From assembly GCA_001949185.1 (NCBI GenBank), contig BDGG01000012.1, positions 1,568,035 through 1,632,034 on the forward strand: 64,000 bases of DNA, in the 5' to 3' direction. The number at the start of each line of letters is the position of its first letter. Position 1 is the first letter of the stretch. Below are positions 57,598 through 64,000 of this stretch, in pieces. Made by a program: the position numbers and the translations under genes. The DNA is from Ramazzottius varieornatus (Eukaryota > Tardigrada > Eutardigrada > Parachela > Ramazzottiidae). The notes beneath the pieces were generated by a model that saw only the letters and a program-made list of their open reading frames with translations, made no database searches and was not told where the DNA came from.

Positions 57598-60182
57598 ATG
57601 TTTCCTCAAAGGATGGCTACCTTCCCAGGCAATTCTGGACTGTTTGATCCTTTTTCATACCTCCAAAACCTCCCTTATGGTGAGACCCGACTAACGTTTT
57701 TACTCCGCGTACAAGTTTGTAAATGCTGTTTATAACTTTGAATAAGTCTGAACGCCGGTTTGTGTTTCTTCAGATTGCTCTGTTGTGCGAGGAGAATATA
57801 TACCTCGAAGACCACCCGTCGACTTCCGCAGATTCTACGAGGACTCAGTTTCCTTCGCTGAAGACTGCTTTGTTGTTAGAACACATGATAATGCCGTACG
57901 TCTTTAGATGAACTACTCCCCTTGCTATGTCATCATCGAAGCAGGATGCATTTAACGGTGTTTTTTCAGACAACGATTCCCCCTCTCTCGGCGACTTACT
58001 CTACTCGTAAGTTATGACTACCGTTCACCAAAAATTAGTTTCGTCATACTTGGATTACGTACGGCCTTGTTTTTGTATTTGTAGGCTCTGATAATCCGTA
58101 TTCGCTCTTTGTCGCTGACGAAGAAGGCTGGATTCATCTTCGCAATACCCTGTTGGACTCTCCATATCGTGGCCACCGACAGAGTACACAGAGCACTAAT
58201 TCTCGAGAACCTGGGTTTGCGTTCTGGTAGTACGACTCCATCTGACCGTCTTTCTTATCTTCAGGTTGGCACGTCAATAACAATGCGATTTTCTCACTGA
58301 CGGCTGTGCCAAACGATCCTCAGAATCGACTATTGACATGCTCAGGTGACAGAAACCTGGCCCTATTCGATCCGGAAACTACTGCCCCACCCCTAGTTGT
58401 AGCGGAAGGAGAAGATGCGGACGGACCCGTCCCAGTACCCCCGTTGCACCTCTGTGAAAGATTCGAAGGACATTTCGGATCCGTTAAGTGTTCCGACTTC
58501 CAGCCTGACAACTCCAGTACGCTCATCCGACTGAAAACTTCACCATTGTATAGTACAGTTCTTTTCTTAACCGCTGTGGCTTTACAGACGTGTTCGTTAG
58601 CGGTGCTCGTGATGGTCATATTATGCTCTGGGATGTCCGATCGAACGCCAAAGGTACGGTTTTCTTCCTGTGTGCCTCCCTGATGTTCTGTCGTATAGCA
58701 ATCCTCACTGCTGGTTCTCGGTGTAGGAGGAAGCCATGCCCCGGTCGGGTACATCGTGAATGCGCATCGTTTGCCGTTGGTAGAGAGGGTCCGGATGACG
58801 AAAGCTGCCAAAGAAAGTAGGGCACGCTCCTACAAACACGCTCCGACCAACTCCCAGCCCTACCGATCGATCGACATGGACAAGTTTTGCACGAAGTACG
58901 GCTGCAAGCCCAAGAAGAACGAACATCAGGAAATCTTGGCCGTCGTCTTCCGCGATCAGTATACGTTTCTGTCTACCGGAACTGCCGACTGGTGCGTATT
59001 CAAACTGTTTGTTGTTTGTTATTCACCGAAGGATCTGTAATTGGTATCGATCTGTGATTGCTTTTCTGTTTCTTTCAGCACAATAAAGATGTGGGATCTG
59101 AGAAAGATAACGGAGAAGGCGGATGCCTTGCATACAATCAGCTTGGCGAAGTCTCACGCGAAGCAGCCGGGTGAAACCTTACAGCCGTTCACTTCGCTAT
59201 GCCTGGACGTGACGAAGACACACCTCTTTGCCAGCAACTTCGACAAGACCATCTACCGATTCGACGTCGGTCCGCGAGTGAGCTCGAAGCCCACCGCGCA
59301 GTATCATGGAGCCAACGTTTCGAGCTTCTATGTTAAGTGCTCGCTGAGTCCTGACGGGGAAACACTAGCGTGCGGCTCGAACGACGACACAGCTTACCTG
59401 TTCTCGGTATGGCTCCAACCCCAAAAACTTAAATTAACTTCAAATTTGTTCATCAAGAAAACATTGTGTAAATCAGTGGGGAAAATCGAAGTGAATTCGA
59501 AAATGGGGCGTCGGAGAAGCAGTTTACCTAGACTGTTTTCCCCAAGCGGCGCACGCTCCTAGCCACTAACAATGTAGATATGCGTTATTTGAGACAATGC
59601 GATCTGGATGAAATTGTTTGTCGACGTCCCAAATCAGGAATTTTTGTATTTTCTTGTAACTTGGATTTTATCTGTAGGTGCGGAAGCCTTACCAGGCGCC
59701 CGTAAAGTTGGTGGGTCACGAGAAGGAAGTGATGTCGATCACTTTCAATCAGTACGATCCTTACCAGTTCGCCTCTGTGGGTGATGACGATAAAGTGCTG
59801 ATATGGCACGGCGAACCTTTCCTTGATCGCTCGAACCCTCCGGATATCATCGGCAGAACGAAAATTGACGAAAGAAGTAAGACCTCCGTATTAACTATCA
59901 AGTACCTTTTGTCTAGAAGGACAGGAAGTTATGGTAACATTGGACTATTCGTTCACAGGTCTGGAAGAACGGAAACCCAAGAGAAGGTCGCGTGAATTCA
60001 AGCTGCAGACAGCGGACCCGAACTCACCGACCGTGGCTACCTGGGTCCGCCAGGCCTCAAAACGAAGGGCAGACTCTGAGAACGAGCGTTCACCGTCGCC
60101 GAAGAGGCCTCCGACTGCATTCGTGTTAAAGACACCGAACAGACCGACCTTGACACCATCTCAACGAGTAAGAACTCGTTGA
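57598..60182 (+). CDS. DTL: CDT2/DTL, CRL4 ubiquitin ligase WD40 receptor
   Basis: CDT2 recruits PCNA-bound substrates such as CDT1 to the CUL4-DDB1 ligase during S phase. About 9 exons begin MFPQRMATFPGN. WD40 repeats can be read: PYSLFVADEEGWIHL, HVNNNAIFSLTAV and TCSGDRNLALFD, then FEGHFGSVKCSDF and FVSGARDGHIMLWDVRSN. Next are TIKMWDLRKI, FYVKCSLSPDGETLACGSND and VKLVGHEKEVMSITFN ending VLIWHG. The DDB1-contacting WDxR motifs are WDVR and WDLR. The C-terminus has a basic region and TVATWVRQASKRRADSE and ends at 60182, much shorter than in vertebrates. I saw no clear C-terminal PIP box. A further 3' exon is possible because GTAAGA lies just before the stop. Confidence 0.88.
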
Positions 60183-60686
60183 TGTTACCACAGAACTGAA
60201 ATGGAACGTCGGCAAATGACTTGAGCAGGACCGTTTTACCAAGTGGCGCACTTCCACAGCCAATATCAACGAGAACGCGTGCCACTTGAAATACAGCCCG
60301 TGTTCAATTTGTTTGCCAATGTCGCAAATACACACGCTCACGTTGTGTTTTTTCCAGAAAAAGAGGTATGTCAACTTGACTCTGTCGCCTTTCTTCAAAC
60401 ACCGACAACCTCCTGCCACCAATGTCGATGGCTAGTTGCGGTGAGCATGATCGAGAACTTACCACCTTGTTCCTTTTCTGGAAGTACTACGTTGAGTTTG
60501 ATTGGATTCGACGGCCTCCTGATGAATCTGTTCTTTCGCTCAGCTGTATTGTTACAAACTGTATTTTGGCTTGTTTTTATACTAAGATTCTTCGCGGGAG
60601 AGACGAGCTGAGCTTGCCGCTTTTACTTTAACACTGTAATGAACCAAATTGAAACTAACGTCAAGGACTGAGAGTACCGATAGCGG
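60183..60686. other. Unresolved region, possible minus-strand exons
   Basis: Several minus-strand frames are open between 60243 and 60611 and are bounded by plausible splice sites (for example GTGAGC after LTYLFFWKKHN). No frame gives a family I can name, and they may be chance. Confidence 0.25.
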
Positions 60687-63468
60687 TCAGTTTGGAGCCA
60701 TTCGGGCGTAGTCTTTCTTGTGCATTGCTGGATGAATCTGCGTCCAGGGTCGTCGGTAGGGATTCGGGTACTTCACATTGAAAGTAGGTTTTGCCAAAGA
60801 GTCCGTGATGGCCCGAGAAATCTGTAAAACCAATTCACAACGAACCTTCCTTACTGTACACGCAGGACGAGAAATTATTGTACAGTAAAAATTATGGTAC
60901 AGGCCTTTTCGCTACGGCGGTACGGGAGCAAGTACGTACCCGACCGATTCACAATTGTAAATTTTTCGACACTTTTCTAGGGTGGAATTTCCATTTCGCC
61001 GTCCTTTCCGCCTGTCCCATAATTTTTAGTGTACTATGATTTCTCGTCCTGCGTGTGAAGGTACTGATAGATTTCGTGCAGGTTCTGGCGAAATGTACTT
61101 ACGTGATGGTCAGCAGGACCTGGAGTACCCGATGGTTTCGGATCGAACATTGACCTATAGTACATCTTGGGAAACGTCGAACCGTGGCCGAACGCCTTCT
61201 GGGTCCTTTCCCATTTACCGCAATTGTAGAGGTTCGCAGCTGTAAACGACACCCCTGAGATTCGTGCTTACAATTACGTACTTTGAAACGGACTAGACAA
61301 TTTCCGGTCTAGTCCCTTACCTGGGAAGTTAACTTGGTAGCTTTTGAGGAAGGACGGTTTGCGCTCATCGCTAGACTCGAAGGCCGGGGGATTGTGGGAA
61401 AGGTAAGGACGATGGTAGGTCCTCCGACCATGACACTTATTGAATGCGGGCTCTACCTCATACCAACCGGGCGGCGGAACACGATCCTACCAGCGAGACG
61501 CAAAACTTATGACCAACTGCAGTTCGAAAGAGCGTTTCCACATGAGCTTACCAAATGCTTCTTGAATCCACTTTCTTTATGTCTCCATGCCTGCCACGGA
61601 AACTGTCCCTTGCCAGAGCTCCCATTCCTGACAGATACCTTAATGGTCGTGGGTAACGAGTACAGCTTCGGCGAGGGACTACCGTCGTCTTTCGGAACAA
61701 GAACTGATGTGCGTGTGGTGGAGCTGCCGAACGCGGCGTGGACGTGTGTTTGTGCCTTCTGTATCTGTTCGCGTGTGTTGAGGAAAGCCGATGGGTCCAT
61801 GAATGGCCGACATGGAATATCTCGGGTTTCCTCCTTAAATCGAGGCGACGTAGCCAAGAAACCCACCTCCGGTCGTGGAATTATGTTGACTGCCTCGGGA
61901 GTGAAAAGCGAGCTCTTAGGCAGCTCGCCGACTGTGTCACATTTGGGGAAAATGTCCCCTCTCTGTCGGAGAAACATGGATATTATTCTCCTTTAGCAGC
62001 GTACTGATATTTTTAGAAACTATGAGAGAATCTCGCCTCTGTGGTGGATCCGAAACCAATAGTGGTCTCTTCGGCTCCTTGTACGGCATGCAGGTATTGG
62101 TCCAATAGCTTTTCATGACGATCAGTAACATTCTTGATGTGCTGTTCAATGTATAGGTTCTTGGTCGCCTTCGCCTGTCGTTTCTAAAGGAGCATAAAGC
62201 TGGTTCACATTCCCCAATGCTCACCTGTTTCAAATTTTCACGTACACTTCAAATACGTACTCGAAGTTGCTCGCGGAAGACTTCGCTGCCACGCGCACCG
62301 GGAAATGTGATGGGAAACGCGGAAGTTAGTATTTCGGGATGGTTCTGTGCAACAGCCTTTTGGAACGCTGCGATAGCAGTATCCCCTGCAACATGAAAGA
62401 AACTGATGATCTTTCGGACAGCCTGAAACGACCCTAGTTCAGTCTTAGACAACTCCGTTGGAAAATGACGAACCACGAGACATCCCCTTTGGCCTTGAGA
62501 ACATCTTTCCAGAAACTACAAAGTTCGCTCCACAAAAGCGCTGGCCTTTTGGTTCCGCTGGCTATTTTCAAAACGTGTAGTTGCACACTAAAGCCGAACG
62601 AAGTGTCGAAAGGCGAATGCCTACCCCCAAACATCCTACTGCGTTGGTCACCCGGCAAGGAACAGTGTCGCCTGATTTTTCAAAGATATTGCCGTTGACG
62701 TCAATCGTGTACCCATGAGCTCTTCCTCTTGGGCTTACTTTCAGACCTTTGTAGATTCCCCGCGTTGATTCGATCTAGACATATCACAAACAAGCTTGTT
62801 GGTCAGGCGGTTGACTCTGCAACACCTCGAAATTCTAGAAAAAAGCTCACACTGTTCTTGTTCATCCTTTGTAACAACATGGCGACAGTTTTGTTGCGTT
62901 GTCGCGCAGTTTCCGGCTTCCTAACTATGCAAGTTGGCGCCCACACCTTGATATCCGCGTAATCGCATGACGCCAAGTCCGTATTGGCGTTATAAGGCGG
63001 GAATCTTACCATTTTATCTTTGAATGTACTGGTAATCTGCAATATGAAATAAGATACCGCTCTTAACCAAAAATTTATGCCTCAAAATCGCTATTAATAA
63101 CTGAAGTGCAAATACTATGATAAAACCTTACTTCCGGTGGGCTCTTGCCGAGACTGATGCCAGGATCGTACAACGCATCTGGTCCTTCATGACCAGGTAG
63201 GCGATTGACGTACCCGGTTGTATCTCGAGCCTCATAACTTCCGAAAGGTGGATAGATTCCGGCAAGTGGCACTACAACATAGATTTATGCATTACACGAG
63301 ATTTCGGAGCACGAAGCAATCCTGCGTAAATACAGTATCGATGTTGCACTCACCAGGTGCTACGATGGTGCTTTTGTCGGTCTCATACGTGCCAACAGGT
63401 GGAATGTCGCTTAGTTTGTAAGGCGGGATGCGAGGTGATGTGTTCTCCAACCCGGAAAATGCCGCCAT
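60687..63468 (-). CDS. Sperm-tail PG-rich repeat (STPG-like) protein
   Basis: Proteins of this group bind microtubule doublets of cilia and sperm flagella. About 8 exons begin MAAFSGLENTSPRIPPYKL. Repeated proline-glycine-tyrosine units are visible: IPPVGTYETDKSTI, YPPFGSYEARDTTGY and PGHEGPDALYDPGISLG. A helical stretch follows (VTDRHEKLLDQYLHAVQ), then FTPEAVNIIPRPEVGFLAT and PKDDGSPSPKLYSLP. The last exon ends YPNPYRRPWTQIHPAMHKKDY...RMAPN. The exact member (STPG2-like or other) is not certain and several exon borders are approximate. One intron holds MITE copy 2. Two more minus-strand open segments upstream (63484-63541 and about 63632-63735) could be alternative 5' exons. Confidence 0.6.
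60858..61056. mobile_element. GGGACAGGC-type MITE, copy 2
   Basis: 199 bp with terminal inverted repeats ACACGCAGGACGAGAAAT at the left and the matching inverse ending 61056. The internal arms and centre match the copy at 46005-46192. It lies in an intron of the STPG-like gene. Confidence 0.8.
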
Positions 63469-64000
63469 TTTGCTCGCACAGTTTCACCGTGAAGACATTT
63501 GGTTCGTATTGATGACGATAGTATCCGAAGTTTGTATGGGCTAAATAGTACAGTAAAAAATTAACATAGTTATTACATAAACGGACGAAGCAGATCTAAA
63601 CCGACTTGCAACGATGTTTGGCACGTACCCTCGCGAGGAGCAAGCACTGCTTCCTCACGCTGTGTTGCTAAGTTGGGATTCAGAAGAGCAGGGATATCAA
63701 GCCTGCTTCCCTCTCTAAATCGCATTGCTTTTATCAGTGAACGGTCTGCTTTTCCCGGAATTCATTACTCGGAAGAATGGGAGAAAATTGCAAGTCGATC
63801 CTTTGAACTTGTTTCGCTTTCGTATTGGCTCTTCGAACTCGCAAACCGCTGTTTGGAATTATGATTGCGTATGTCATGTCATACGTAGGTAATGCTATTT
63901 GTGATGTCATAACACCTAACGAGCGTCGATCAGTTTATGACTTTCTGGTTAGTTCTTATGCTATTCTCAGTATTCTGTTCCTTGGGAAATGGAAAGTTAA
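63469..64000. other. Upstream region of the STPG-like gene
   Basis: Minus-strand open segments at about 63632-63735 (RLDIPALLNPNLATQREEAV) and 63484-63541 (HTNFGYYRHQYEPNVFTVKL) join in phase with good splice sites. They read into 63468 in a frame different from MAAFSG. They may be exons of another transcript. The GTCATGTCAT motif is at 63873-63882. Confidence 0.35.
63873..63882 (+). promoter_or_regulatory. GTCATGTCAT motif, copy 4
   Basis: Exact 10-mer within TATGTCATGTCATACG, about 400 bp upstream of the STPG-like start codon. Confidence 0.35.

Noticed and set aside
60037-60285. P-loop-like GSAPLGKT on the minus strand
   Set aside because: The match is short, the frame overlaps the CDT2 coding end and no other nucleotide-binding motif follows.
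1-64000. CRISPR arrays, bacterial operons, rRNA genes
   Set aside because: The window is intron-rich eukaryotic DNA; no direct-repeat arrays or rRNA-like blocks were seen. tRNA genes could not be excluded by eye.

Overview
This window is animal nuclear DNA. About 18 protein genes can be placed by homology. Almost all are broken into short exons by small introns, mostly 45-120 bp with GT-AG ends, and they lie close together on both strands. A nuclear lamin, a TRPM2-type channel with a NUDT9-like tail, an SVOP-type transporter, spartin, VTI1A and an EF-hand nicotinamidase all point to Metazoa. A compact-genome protostome fits, and a tardigrade is one plausible guess, but nothing here proves a taxon. 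All calls come from reading exon translations and splice sites by eye; no search was run.

Layout. 1-2172 has no recognisable gene. 2173-3311 (-) is a phosphopantetheinyl transferase. 3920-10959 (+) is a TRPM2-like channel. 11294-12495 (-) is CDK7. 13674-14336 (+) is a small CENP-B/pogo-type HTH protein. 14536-16416 holds two CTR copper transporters, head to head. 16897-17848 (-) is Asterix/WDR83OS, 18234-18913 (+) HscB and 18958-19924 (-) NIFK. 20914-21701 (+) is a hAT transposase C-terminal part. 22361-23614 (+) is a DJ-1 homologue, 24298-26457 (+) spartin, 26666-31018 (-) DIS3, 31730-34389 (+) Pescadillo, 34500-36429 (-) a coiled-coil protein and 36763-39511 (-) an SVOP-like transporter. 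40007-41423 is a pair of nested hAT-type elements. 42837-45675 (+) is a lamin, 46953-48459 (+) nicotinamidase and 48737-52824 (-) DHX16. 53340-55293 is an apparently intact Tc1-type transposon. 55535-56587 (-) is VTI1A, 57598-60182 (+) CDT2 and 60687-63468 (-) a sperm-tail PG-rich protein.

Most genes are housekeeping genes of unrelated pathways: ribosome biogenesis (PES1, NIFK, DIS3), splicing (DHX16), transcription and cell cycle (CDK7, CDT2), membrane traffic and ER insertion (VTI1A, Asterix), Fe-S clusters (HscB), copper uptake and NAD salvage. They share no operon logic, but several pairs are divergent and may share a promoter.

The most unusual points are these. The DIS3 PIN domain has lost three of four catalytic acidic residues while its RNB domain stays intact. 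The DJ-1 homologue has glycine at the nucleophile cysteine. The lamin lacks a CaaX box and has a long head. The Tc1 element has a complete four-exon DD34E transposase and near-identical ends. One hAT-type element sits inside another, with both 8-bp target duplications readable. Several small fold-back elements are present. An exact 10-mer, GTCATGTCAT, occurs four times, always in intergenic DNA.
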